From CAVAVT01 sp963592185 (GTDB lineage: Bacteria; Bacillota; Negativicutes; Selenomonadales; Selenomonadaceae), in contig CAVAVT010000088.1 in the NCBI GenBank assembly GCA_963592185.1, positions 1 through 5,531 of the forward strand: a stretch of 5,531 nucleotides of DNA. Reading direction: 5' to 3'. Shown here one piece after another: positions 1-5,452 of this stretch. The notes under the pieces are model-generated. The model was not told the DNA's origin. It searched no databases and saw nothing but the letters and a program-made list of their open reading frames with translations. The position numbers and the translations under genes are program-made. Numbering within the stretch: position 1 is the first letter of the stretch; the number at the start of each line of letters is the position of its first letter.

Positions 1-23
1 CTCAAGAGGATTACGACATATGA
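1..23 (+). CDS. yefM: YefM-type antitoxin, 3' end only (cut by window edge)
   Basis: Reading from base 3, the frame gives Q-E-D-Y-D-I followed by TGA at 21-23. That stop overlaps the ATG of the YoeB-type toxin at 20-22 (ATGA), the usual antitoxin-before-toxin overlap in yefM-yoeB operons. An acidic C-terminal tail is also typical of YefM/Phd antitoxins, which wrap around and block the toxin active site and repress the operon with it. Only six residues are visible, so the family assignment rests on the neighbouring toxin and the overlap, not on domain content. Confidence 0.7.
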
Positions 24-277
24 TTGTTGCCTGGGACGAAGAAGCATGGGATGATTATATCTATTGGCAAAAACAGGATAAGAAAACACTGAACCGAATC
101 AATGAGCTTATAAAGGATATTCAGCGAAACGGTACCAAAGGGATAGGCAAAGCAGAACCATTAAAATATATATCTGGTGGATGGTTTAGCCGACGTATTG
201 ACCAATGTAACAGGCTGGTTTATCGCATCAAGGAAAATAGATTAGAAATATTACAATGCAGAGCACATTATAAATAA
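20..277 (+). CDS. yoeB: YoeB-family toxin, ribosome-dependent mRNA interferase
   Basis: This 85-residue protein is complete and has the normal YoeB length. YoeB toxins bind the ribosomal A site and cut mRNA during translation; the YefM antitoxin neutralises them. The protein opens with the typical I-V-A-W-D-E-E-A-W-D-D-Y block and contains L-K-Y-I-S-G-G-W-F-S-R-R-I in the middle. The residues known to matter in E. coli YoeB are all at the same numbers: Glu46, Arg65, His83 and Tyr84, with the R-x-H-Y-K ending. The toxin therefore looks catalytically intact. The ribosome site is AAGAGGA at 4-10, inside the upstream antitoxin, nine bases before the ATG, which implies translational coupling to that antitoxin. 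A hicB-type gene follows after 35 nt. Base composition is clearly AT-richer than the trk genes to the right, as expected for a mobile toxin-antitoxin module. Confidence 0.93.
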   Translation: MIVAWDEEAWDDYIYWQKQDKKTLNRINELIKDIQRNGTKGIGKAEPLKYISGGWFSRRIDQCNRLVYRIKENRLEILQCRAHYK

Positions 278-299
278 ATCTCTTTAAAAGTAATTGCGT

Positions 300-305
300 A
301 GGAGG
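300..305 (+). promoter_or_regulatory. Ribosome binding site of the hicB-type gene
   Basis: A perfect AGGAGG lies seven bases before the ATG at 313. It gives the hicB-like frame its own strong translation start, independent of yoeB, even though the 35-nt gap to yoeB suggests a shared transcript. Confidence 0.85.
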
Positions 306-312
306 TATTGGT

Positions 313-555
313 ATGAAGGAATATATTTATCCTGCAATTTTTCATAAAAATAATGATGGTTCATATACTGTAATTTTCCCAGACCTGCCTGGCTGTATCA
401 CTGAGGGAAAAAGTCTTGGAAGCGCAATGAAAATGTCACAATCAGCACTTACCCAATGGATTGAATATCTGCATGATGAAAAAGAACTCATTCCAATGCC
501 AAGTGATTACTCAGCTCTAAAGATAGAAAATGGTGAAATTGTATCTTTCATTTAG
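313..555 (+). CDS. hicB: HicB-family antitoxin, N-terminal domain (frame stops early)
   Basis: The 80-residue product matches the N-terminal partial RNase H-like fold of HicB antitoxins: Y-P-A-I-F-H-K near residues 6-12, D-G-S-Y-T-V-I-F-P-D-L-P-G-C at about 15-28, then T-E-G-K-S-L and an amphipathic helix with W-I-E-Y-L, ending with a short acidic strand (N-G-E-I-V-S-F-I). HicB normally binds and inhibits the HicA mRNA interferase with this domain and binds DNA with a C-terminal domain. Here the frame ends at TAG 553-555, while the expected C-terminal domain continues in the same frame directly afterwards. No hicA is present on either side; the upstream neighbour is yoeB instead. If the stop is real and not read through, this is an antitoxin domain without its DNA-binding part. 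It could still bind a HicA encoded elsewhere. The family call is firm; function is doubtful. Confidence 0.85.
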   Translation: MKEYIYPAIFHKNNDGSYTVIFPDLPGCITEGKSLGSAMKMSQSALTQWIEYLHDEKELIPMPSDYSALKIENGEIVSFI

Positions 556-699
556 GCAGACATGAAGGATACCCGTGCAGTAAAAAGGACTGTGAGCCTG
601 CCAAAATGGATGGACGACAAGGCTTCTGAAATAGGATTCAGCCTTTCCAAAATCTTGCAGGAAGCTATACAGAAAAAGCTTGATATGATAAAAGCTTAA
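556..699 (+). pseudogene. Detached C-terminal DNA-binding part of hicB, in frame after an amber stop
   Basis: After the TAG at 553-555 the same frame stays open for 47 codons to TAA at 697-699. It reads A-D-M-K-D-T-R-A-V-K-R-T-V-S-L-P-K-W-M, continuing to S-K-I-L-Q-E-A-I-Q-K-K-L. This is the conserved C-terminal ribbon-helix-helix segment of Firmicute HicB: a K-R-T-V-S-L-P strand, then two helices, the second with the L-Q-E-A-x-x-x-K-L pattern. Joined to the upstream part it would make a protein of about 128 residues, the usual HicB length. One base change (CAG or GAG to TAG) explains the break. A 45-residue peptide could start at ATG 562-564, but only a weak AGG precedes it, so reinitiation is possible rather than shown. 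A sequencing error at base 553 would also explain it. Confidence 0.8.
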
Positions 700-734
700 T
701 ACTTAGTTTTAGTCCACAGCCCAGCAAAAAAAAT

Positions 735-773
735 AACATCTCTGCTTTTTTAAGAGAGGCAGGGATGTTTTTT
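735..773 (+). terminator. Intrinsic terminator, probably bidirectional
   Basis: The arms 735-745 and 759-769 form an 11-bp stem with one G-T wobble and a 13-base loop; a T run covers 768-773. On the other strand the A run at 726-733 becomes a T run after the same stem. It therefore suits both the rightward toxin-antitoxin transcript, which ends at 699, and the leftward trk operon, whose last stop is at 939. It marks the border between the two blocks. Confidence 0.8.
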
Positions 774-938
774 ATGCTTATTTTTGATGATTATAACGCC
801 ATTGTTCAGGTTTTTCCGCAGGAAAAACATTCCACATTGCGTTTCAACGAGGAGGGAGATATTAGCTCGCCTCCTGTTATTCGTTTTTCATCCCCCACCT
901 ATAGAGGATGGGGGACATCTTTTTCCTCGTTATATATT
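774..938. other. Gene-free spacer with several hairpins (3' region of the trk operon)
   Basis: No credible gene lies here. Three hairpins are visible. Bases 810-817 pair with 821-828 (8 bp, three-base loop GCA). Bases 850-858 pair with 866-875 (9 bp with one bulged G). Bases 891-900 pair with 905-915 (10 bp with one bulged A, loop ATAG). The last is followed by five T at 920-924 and could be a second + strand terminator. Bases 846-853 can also pair with 924-931, which would enclose two of the hairpins but disrupt the middle one. On the - strand this would be the 3' untranslated part of the trk transcript before the terminator at 735-773. No known RNA family is recognised. Confidence 0.5.
891..924 (+). 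terminator. Possible second + strand terminator hairpin
   Basis: TCCCCCACCT at 891-900 pairs with AGG at 905-907 and TGGGGGA at 909-915, leaving A908 bulged and a four-base ATAG loop. A short T run at 920-924 follows after four bases. The stem is GC-rich and stable. The gap before the T run makes it a weaker terminator than the one at 735-773. It may instead serve as a 3'-end protecting structure for the leftward trk mRNA. Confidence 0.4.
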
Positions 939-2393
939 TTACCATCCCTGTTTGCTTCGCCAAAATGATGGCTGCATCAGCGCCAGCAGGGACAGGATTT
1001 CAAGGCGGCCGCCGAGCATTGACACGCAGAGAACCAGCTTGCTGAAGGGGTTGATTCCGCTGTAGGTTCCGGTGGCTCCCACCGCATCAAAGCCCGGTCC
1101 GGCACCGCTAAGTGTGGAGGCAGCCGCCCCCATTGCCGCCATTACCGGCATATCGTCAAAGAGCAGAAGCCCAAATACCACTACAAAGAACCCTATATAC
1201 ATGAAGAAAAATCTGCCAACGCTGAAAAGAATATTCTGCGGCAGCTCCCGTCCATTGATTGTCACATGGGCCACAAGGCCGGGATGAAGCCTCTGCCGGA
1301 TGATGATATACACCATTTTGAAAAGAAGAATCACACGGACCATTTTCAGACCGCCGGAAGTAGAACCGGCGCATCCGCCTATGAACATGAGAAGCAGCAT
1401 ACACATTCTGGAAAAAGGCGGCCACGCATCATAGTCCGCCGTAATAAATCCTGCGGTGGACGAAATAGAAATGGTCTGGAACGAGGCATTTATCAGGCTG
1501 TCAGAAAGGGATGCCCCCATGTGAACAGTAATGTCTATGGTAATGGCAATGACGATGAACAGCAGCATTCCCAAATAACAGCGAAGCTCCGTATTCCTAA
1601 AGAGAATTCCGGGACCATGCCGAAGTGCCGCAATGTAAATACCGAAGTTACAGCTGCAGATGAGCATGAAAACCATCATACTTATATAAAGTATATTGTT
1701 GTCAAAATATCCAACACTGGCATCATAGGTAGAAAATCCCCCTGTAGCTGTGGTGGAAAAGGCGTGATTTATTGCGGTGAAAAAATCCATTCCGCAGCCA
1801 ATATATGTGACCAGCGCCAAAAAAGTAAACACGCTGTACAGCTTGAAAAGTGCGCCAGCGGTGTTCTGGATACGGGGCAGAACCCTGTCTCCAGCGGCTC
1901 CGGAAATCTCTGCATTGTAGATATGCACAGCGCCACGGCCAATCTGGGGCAGAAGGGCTATGAAGATGACGATTATACCAAGACCCCCCACCCAGTGGCT
2001 TATACTGCGCCAGAGCAGTATGCTCCGTGGAGTGTGGTCAAGATCCGTTATGACAGTGGCGCCCGTACTGGTGAACCCAGAGGTGCTTTCAAAAAGGCTG
2101 TCCAGTGGCGAAAGTGTCCCCGTGAGCATGTAGGGCGTAGTCCCCAGCAAAATTATCATGATCCAGCCTAAAACCGTAATTGCTGTGCCCTCCCTGGTGG
2201 TGAAGCCGTCAATATCCTCCTCGCCGAAGTAGTACAGGCCGTGTCCCACCAGGAATGCCAGCACCAGCGCCTGAAGGAATCCATTTCCAGTGCCGTCCCC
2301 GTCCATATATCCCAGCGCAGCTGGAAAAATCATTGCAAAGCCGCAGGCAAGAGCCAGATCAGACAACAAGGCTGCTATAATGCGAAAATCCAT
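939..2393 (-). CDS. trkH: TrkH-type potassium channel subunit, canonical copy
   Basis: This 484-residue, very hydrophobic protein has the normal TrkH length and the four pseudo-repeats of the TrkH/KtrB/HKT superfamily, each made of helix, pore loop, helix. The pore-loop filter motifs are visible in order: T-S-T-G-A-T at 108-113, T-A-T-G-G-F-S at 215-221, S-S-T-A-G-F at 311-316 and S-G-A-G-P-G at 429-434. The G-S-T-S-G-G-L-K-M-V-R segment at 343-353 is the typical third-repeat stretch that includes the intramembrane gating loop, and G-R-L-E at 462-465 is the family's C-terminal signature. Function by family: potassium uptake across the cytoplasmic membrane, gated by a cytoplasmic TrkA ring. 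It is the last gene of the operon, 32 nt after the divergent trkH. The ATG at 2393 is preceded by AAGGAG (2404-2409, other strand) at ten bases, which supports this start. The second copy upstream makes a mixed channel possible. Confidence 0.93.
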   Translation of the reverse strand: MDFRIIAALLSDLALACGFAMIFPAALGYMDGDGTGNGFLQALVLAFLVGHGLYYFGEEDIDGFTTREGTAITVLGWIMIILLGTTPYMLTGTLSPLDSLFESTSGFTSTGATVITDLDHTPRSILLWRSISHWVGGLGIIVIFIALLPQIGRGAVHIYNAEISGAAGDRVLPRIQNTAGALFKLYSVFTFLALVTYIGCGMDFFTAINHAFSTTATGGFSTYDASVGYFDNNILYISMMVFMLICSCNFGIYIAALRHGPGILFRNTELRCYLGMLLFIVIAITIDITVHMGASLSDSLINASFQTISISSTAGFITADYDAWPPFSRMCMLLLMFIGGCAGSTSGGLKMVRVILLFKMVYIIIRQRLHPGLVAHVTINGRELPQNILFSVGRFFFMYIGFFVVVFGLLLFDDMPVMAAMGAAASTLSGAGPGFDAVGATGTYSGINPFSKLVLCVSMLGGRLEILSLLALMQPSFWRSKQGW

Positions 2394-2425
2394 TTACTGA
2401 CGGCTCCTTTCCCTTTATCATGCAT

Positions 2426-3874
2426 TTACCATTGGGAACGTTTACTGTCTCCCTTAATGCAGAAAATAAAAATCAAAAATGCAAAAAACTCAATTTTTCC
2501 CAGGACCATCAACAGTCCGCAGGTAATTCCGGCCCACATATTCATTCCTAGATAGTGGGCGGAGGACCCTTCCAAAAATACCAGCTGTCCTGTGCCGGTA
2601 AGACATCCTGTGGCAAGTTCCATGGCTGCAGGAGCCTCAAGCCCCGAGGAGGTCAGCACCATTACCCCAAGGAAAAACGCTGCAAAGTACAGAAAAAACA
2701 GCACCAGCAGACTTCCTAACACCCTTTGGGACACGGTGACTCCGTCCATGGAAATATGGACAACAAGGTGTGGATGAAGTGTGCGCTGAATATCCCTGAA
2801 GGCACTTTTGCAGAGAATGGCGAGGCGGAGAACCTTGAAACCGCCGGAAACTCCGCCGATACATCCCCCCACATATGGGAGAAGCATCAAAAGATACTTG
2901 CTGAAAGCGGGCCAGCTGCCTATGCTGTCGGCGAAAAATCCCGTGGTGGTTCCAAAGGACACCGCATGGAAAAATCCCAGCACAGCGGACTGGTAGGGAG
3001 AAAATCCGCCCTTTTGCCAAAGTTCCCAGCTAATAAGCCCTCCGGCAATCAGCAGTATAGCCAGATACCATCGAAGCTCCGTGTCTTTAAAAATAAGAGA
3101 AAGCTTACGATGTCGCCAGGTTTCATAATATAGCAGGAAATTTCCGGCAGCCGCAATCATAAATGCCATGGTGAGAAGAAGCATAAATGGGCTGTCAAAG
3201 CCAACGGGGAGCCGTGGCTGGTAGCATCCTCCCGTGGAAACCACCGCCATGGAAAAATTGGCTGAATCGAAAAAATCCGCCCCATAGAGCCTCAAAATCA
3301 GCATCAGCAATAGGCTCATACCGGCATAAATCCTGATTACTTTCAGTCCGGTGTTCTTCATCTGTGACAGAGTCATCTGTCCAGTGTGAAGAGCTTTTTC
3401 CACGGCGAAGGAAACTCCGAAATCATTGCTTACCTGCGGCATCACCACAATAATCAGCAGGAGAAAAAACATTCCTCCAAGCCACTGACAGGTACTTCGC
3501 CACAGTATAAAAATATCCGGAGTGCCGGCCGGCAGATTGCTTAGTCCCGTGGTTGTAAAGGCGGACATCCCCTCCAGCATAGCCTGCATCAGCGGCAGCT
3601 CTCCCCCTATTATGTAGGGCATGGCACCAAAAATCATGAGAAAGGGCCAGGTGAAGAGCAGTACGCTGCAGCCCTCCTGCAATGAAAGCTTGCTGTGATG
3701 CTTAAAAAATGTTGAAGCAAGGGATGAGCCGACAGCCACTGACACCAACAGTGACAGCAGAAATGCCGGGGTATGGGGGCTGTGGGTGTATATCCCATAT
3801 CCTATGGGCACCAGGAGTCCCAAAGAGCACAGAAAGGCGCTCTGCCCCAGAAGGAAGAAAAGAAGGCTGTGCAT
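2426..3874 (-). CDS. Divergent TrkH-like channel subunit (second copy)
   Basis: The 482-residue membrane protein has TrkH length and topology but differs strongly from its neighbour. The four filter regions read T-T-T-G-L at 107-111, S-T-G-G-C at 213-217, T-T-T-G-F at 309-313 and T-G-T-G-Q at 426-430. Each filter glycine is kept. The usual Gly-Pro after the fourth loop is changed to Gly-Gln, the second loop has Cys where Phe is usual, the gating-loop stretch reads G-G-V-S-G-G-F-K (340-347) instead of G-S-T-S-G-G-L-K, and the C-terminal signature is G-K-I-E at 459-462 instead of G-R-L-E. The D-T-E-L-R-W segment at 264-269 matches the family. The frame is intact, so it is probably expressed. 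The ATG directly follows the trkA stop (TAAATG), with GGGAGGA at 3884-3890 inside trkA, which implies coupled translation. It may pair with the canonical TrkH or form a channel of altered selectivity; neither can be decided here. Confidence 0.88.
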   Translation of the reverse strand: MHSLLFFLLGQSAFLCSLGLLVPIGYGIYTHSPHTPAFLLSLLVSVAVGSSLASTFFKHHSKLSLQEGCSVLLFTWPFLMIFGAMPYIIGGELPLMQAMLEGMSAFTTTGLSNLPAGTPDIFILWRSTCQWLGGMFFLLLIIVVMPQVSNDFGVSFAVEKALHTGQMTLSQMKNTGLKVIRIYAGMSLLLMLILRLYGADFFDSANFSMAVVSTGGCYQPRLPVGFDSPFMLLLTMAFMIAAAGNFLLYYETWRHRKLSLIFKDTELRWYLAILLIAGGLISWELWQKGGFSPYQSAVLGFFHAVSFGTTTGFFADSIGSWPAFSKYLLMLLPYVGGCIGGVSGGFKVLRLAILCKSAFRDIQRTLHPHLVVHISMDGVTVSQRVLGSLLVLFFLYFAAFFLGVMVLTSSGLEAPAAMELATGCLTGTGQLVFLEGSSAHYLGMNMWAGITCGLLMVLGKIEFFAFLIFIFCIKGDSKRSQW

Positions 3875-5227
3875 TTAGCGGATTCCTCCCAGATTGAAGT
3901 AAGGAACCACCTTTTGAACAAAATTAGTTCTAAGGAGAAGGATAACCCTGTCTCCCGGCATTAGAACGGTGTCGCCGTTTGGAATAAAGGCTTCAGTGTC
4001 ACGGACATAGGCGCACACCAGACATTCCTTGGGGAGGCCGGCATTTTTGAGGGGCTTTCCGGTAACGGGAGCCTTGTCCTGCACAATGACCTCTATTGCC
4101 TCTGCCTTGTTGCCCTCCAGGAAGGATACCGACACCACGCCGCCCTGGCGGACGAATGCCATTACTTCGCTGGTGGACAGCATTCTTGAGGAAAGGGCGG
4201 TGTCGACACCCACCTGCTCCATCAGGTCAATGTACTCTGTCCGGGCTACCTGTACGATGGTGCGCTCCACTCCCTGATGCTTTGCAAGAAGTGCCAGCAT
4301 CAGGTTCAGCCTGTCGTCATCCGTCAGGGCAATGAGAACCTCTGCATCCTTAATTCCCTCTTCACGGAGAAGGTCCAGATTGGTGCCGTCACCATGGATT
4401 GGAAAGCCCCGGTGAAGCTTTTCCGCCACCAGTCTCAGACGGGAGCGGTCCAAGTCGATGATTTTTACCAATACGCCCTGCTGGTCAAGCATGGGGGCAA
4501 GAAAACGGCCTGTGCGGCCAGCGCCGATGATGACTACCCGGCGGACTTTGCTGGTTTTGCGTTTCACCAGCTTTTTGCTGAAATGCTCAATGTCCTGTGT
4601 ACTTCCCACAAAGTAGGCATTGTCACCGGGAAGCATTTTGTCATCGCCGTGGGGAATAATCATCCTGTGGGCACGGAAAATCATGGCTGCCAAAATGGAT
4701 TTCGGCATGTCCAAATCCTTCAGGGGTATATTTGCCAGTCTTGAGTCACTGTGAATCTTCGTCTCAAACAGCCTGACCCTGCCGTCAGCAAAATCCTCCA
4801 CGTTGAGGGCCGCCGGGGTCATGAGAATACGGTTTATCTCAAGGGCGGTAATCAGCTCAGGGTTCAGCATCAAATCTATATCAAAATTCTTTTTCAAATA
4901 TTCCTTTGCCTCAGACATGAACTCCATGTCACGGATGCGTGCCACAGTGTGCTTGATGCCGTGCTTTTTCGCCAAAATGCAGGATATCATGTTCACCTCG
5001 TCAATATCCGTAGTGGCAATAAGCATGTCAGCCCCCTGTACGTCAGGGTTGGTCATGGTAATAGGGCTGGAGCCGTTGGCGGTGAGGGTCAGCACATCCA
5101 GCGAGCGCTTGGCTGTTTCCAGGCGGTCGGCGAACTTATCCACCACCACCACATCGTGGCCTTCCTCCGAAAGACGCTCGGCGATGCTGTATCCCAGTTT
5201 TCCAATACCTACAATGACGATTCGCAC
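3875..5227 (-). CDS. trkA: TrkA potassium uptake regulator, two RCK modules
   Basis: TrkA is the cytoplasmic, nucleotide-binding gating subunit of Trk potassium uptake. This 450-residue protein is close to the usual length of about 458 and has two RCK units. Module one has a Rossmann fingerprint G-I-G-K-L-G at 7-12, an acidic residue ending strand two (Asp30) and an RCK_C-type domain at roughly 140-222 with D-S-R-L-A-N-I-P-L. Module two starts near 229 with G-A-G-R-T-G at 235-240, Asp258 as the matching acidic residue, H-G-D-G-T at 278-282, and a second C-terminal domain at about 365-445 (V-T-G-K-P-L, then L-M-P-G-D-R-V). I chose the GTG at 5225-5227 because GGGAGGG (5234-5240) lies six bases upstream and the protein then begins right at the first strand (R-I-V-I-V-G). 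An upstream ATG at 5266 would add 13 unrelated residues. It is first in the operon and transcribed away from the DnaA-box cluster. Some Firmicute RCK_C domains bind cyclic di-AMP, so such control is possible but not shown. Confidence 0.95.
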   Translation of the reverse strand: MRIVIVGIGKLGYSIAERLSEEGHDVVVVDKFADRLETAKRSLDVLTLTANGSSPITMTNPDVQGADMLIATTDIDEVNMISCILAKKHGIKHTVARIRDMEFMSEAKEYLKKNFDIDLMLNPELITALEINRILMTPAALNVEDFADGRVRLFETKIHSDSRLANIPLKDLDMPKSILAAMIFRAHRMIIPHGDDKMLPGDNAYFVGSTQDIEHFSKKLVKRKTSKVRRVVIIGAGRTGRFLAPMLDQQGVLVKIIDLDRSRLRLVAEKLHRGFPIHGDGTNLDLLREEGIKDAEVLIALTDDDRLNLMLALLAKHQGVERTIVQVARTEYIDLMEQVGVDTALSSRMLSTSEVMAFVRQGGVVSVSFLEGNKAEAIEVIVQDKAPVTGKPLKNAGLPKECLVCAYVRDTEAFIPNGDTVLMPGDRVILLLRTNFVQKVVPYFNLGGIR

Positions 5228-5233
5228 AGTGTT

Positions 5234-5240
5234 CCCTCCC
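5234..5240 (-). promoter_or_regulatory. Ribosome binding site that fixes the trkA GTG start
   Basis: CCCTCCC on the + strand is GGGAGGG on the coding strand, six bases before the GTG at 5227-5225. The alternative ATG at 5266-5264 has no comparable site and lies in an AT-rich stretch with a near-match DnaA box, so the GTG is preferred. Confidence 0.8.
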
Positions 5241-5250
5241 TGATTTTCCG

Positions 5251-5304
5251 AAAAAAATATCCACAATATCTCAATATATATTACTATTTTTCTGCTACTT
5301 TTTC
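5251..5304. other. AT-rich stretch between trkA and the DnaA boxes (possible unwinding element)
   Basis: This stretch is dominated by A and T, with an ATATATATTA run near 5274-5283 and several A or T tracts. It includes one near-match DnaA box, ATATCCACA at 5257-5265. Lying beside the DnaA-box cluster, it could be the DNA unwinding element of an origin, or simply the AT-rich trkA promoter zone. A second AT-rich stretch (5447-5490) flanks the cluster on the other side, so the unwinding side cannot be assigned. Confidence 0.4.
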
Positions 5305-5306
5305 CA
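5278..5306 (-). promoter_or_regulatory. Candidate trkA promoter (weak match)
   Basis: On the - strand TGGAAA (5306-5301) and TAATAT (5283-5278) are separated by 17 bases, each matching four of six consensus positions of the main sigma factor. Transcription would start near 5271 and give a leader of about 45 bases. The match is modest and the region is AT-rich, so chance hits are likely. The near-match DnaA box at 5257-5265 would sit just downstream of this start. Confidence 0.28.
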
Positions 5307-5323
5307 TGTGTAACCAGTGGGAG

Positions 5324-5365
5324 TTATCCACAAAAAATCCACATTTACCCCAATTTTGTGGATAA
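5324..5365. repeat. 12-bp inverted repeat made of two DnaA boxes
   Basis: TTATCCACAAAA at 5324-5335 is the exact reverse complement of TTTTGTGGATAA at 5354-5365, with 18 bases between. The match extends three bases beyond the nine-base DnaA boxes, so the pair is a symmetrical unit and not just two independent sites. Confidence 0.75.
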
Positions 5366-5422
5366 ATATGTGAATAACCCGTGTATTTCACCACAAAACC
5401 ACGGTAAATCAATGTGGAAAAG

Positions 5423-5440
5423 GTGGATAAACTTATCCAC
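5423..5440. repeat. 8-bp inverted repeat of abutting DnaA boxes
   Basis: GTGGATAA at 5423-5430 and TTATCCAC at 5433-5440 are exact reverse complements with only AC between them, so two DnaA boxes face each other with their TTA ends two bases apart. Together with the flanking boxes at 5413 and 5444 it forms the densest part of the cluster. Confidence 0.7.
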
Positions 5441-5452
5441 AGGTGTGAATAA

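Larger units (their letters stand above)
5324..5452. other. oriC: DnaA-box cluster, candidate chromosomal origin (oriC)
   Basis: Within 129 bases there are four perfect or near-perfect box sites of each of two kinds. Perfect TTATCCACA sites: 5324-5332 (+), 5357-5365 (-), 5433-5441 (+). Perfect TTATTCACA sites: 5369-5377 (-) and 5444-5452 (-). One-mismatch sites: 5413-5421 (-, TTTTCCACA) and 5422-5430 (-, TTATCCACC). The last four boxes lie almost end to end with gaps of 0, 2 and 2 bases. DnaA binds such boxes cooperatively to open the origin. Such density is far above chance and is the hallmark of oriC in Firmicutes, where boxes usually sit next to dnaA. The trk operon reads away from the cluster, as expected for genes co-directional with a fork leaving it. 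No dnaA, rpmH or dnaN is visible, so origin identity is inferred; a DnaA titration or regulatory site remains possible. Confidence 0.75.

Noticed and set aside
553..555. Amber codon read as pyrrolysine
   Set aside because: HicB is not a known pyrrolysine protein and nothing in the window suggests the required machinery; a point mutation is the simpler reading.
765..1065. Two short + strand frames of 67 and 93 codons starting in the spacer
   Set aside because: One begins inside the terminator stem, both run into trkH on the opposite strand, and neither has a ribosome site or recognisable content.
1266..2171. A 301-codon open frame on the + strand
   Set aside because: It lies entirely antisense to the canonical trkH, has low-complexity shadow composition rich in His, Lys and Gly, no recognisable motif and no ribosome site; the - strand frame shows clear TrkH filter motifs.
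2419..2425. ATG codons just after the divergent trkH stop as an earlier start for the canonical trkH
   Set aside because: Neither fits: the ATG at 2425 is out of frame with trkH (32 bases from the chosen ATG), and the chosen ATG at 2393 has AAGGAG ten bases upstream.
5228..5266. Upstream ATG start for trkA adding 13 residues
   Set aside because: The GTG at 5227 has a near-ideal GGGAGGG six bases upstream and starts the protein at the first Rossmann strand; the extension has no family support.
5228..5330. A cyclic di-AMP (ydaO-type) riboswitch upstream of trkA
   Set aside because: Such riboswitches often control potassium transport, but the leader is too short and mostly AT tracts and DnaA boxes; I see none of the conserved structure.
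4277..5365. Long + strand open frames opposite trkA (155, 204 and 146 codons)
   Set aside because: They are shadows of the trkA coding strand and show no domain pattern, while trkA has both Rossmann fingerprints in the expected places.
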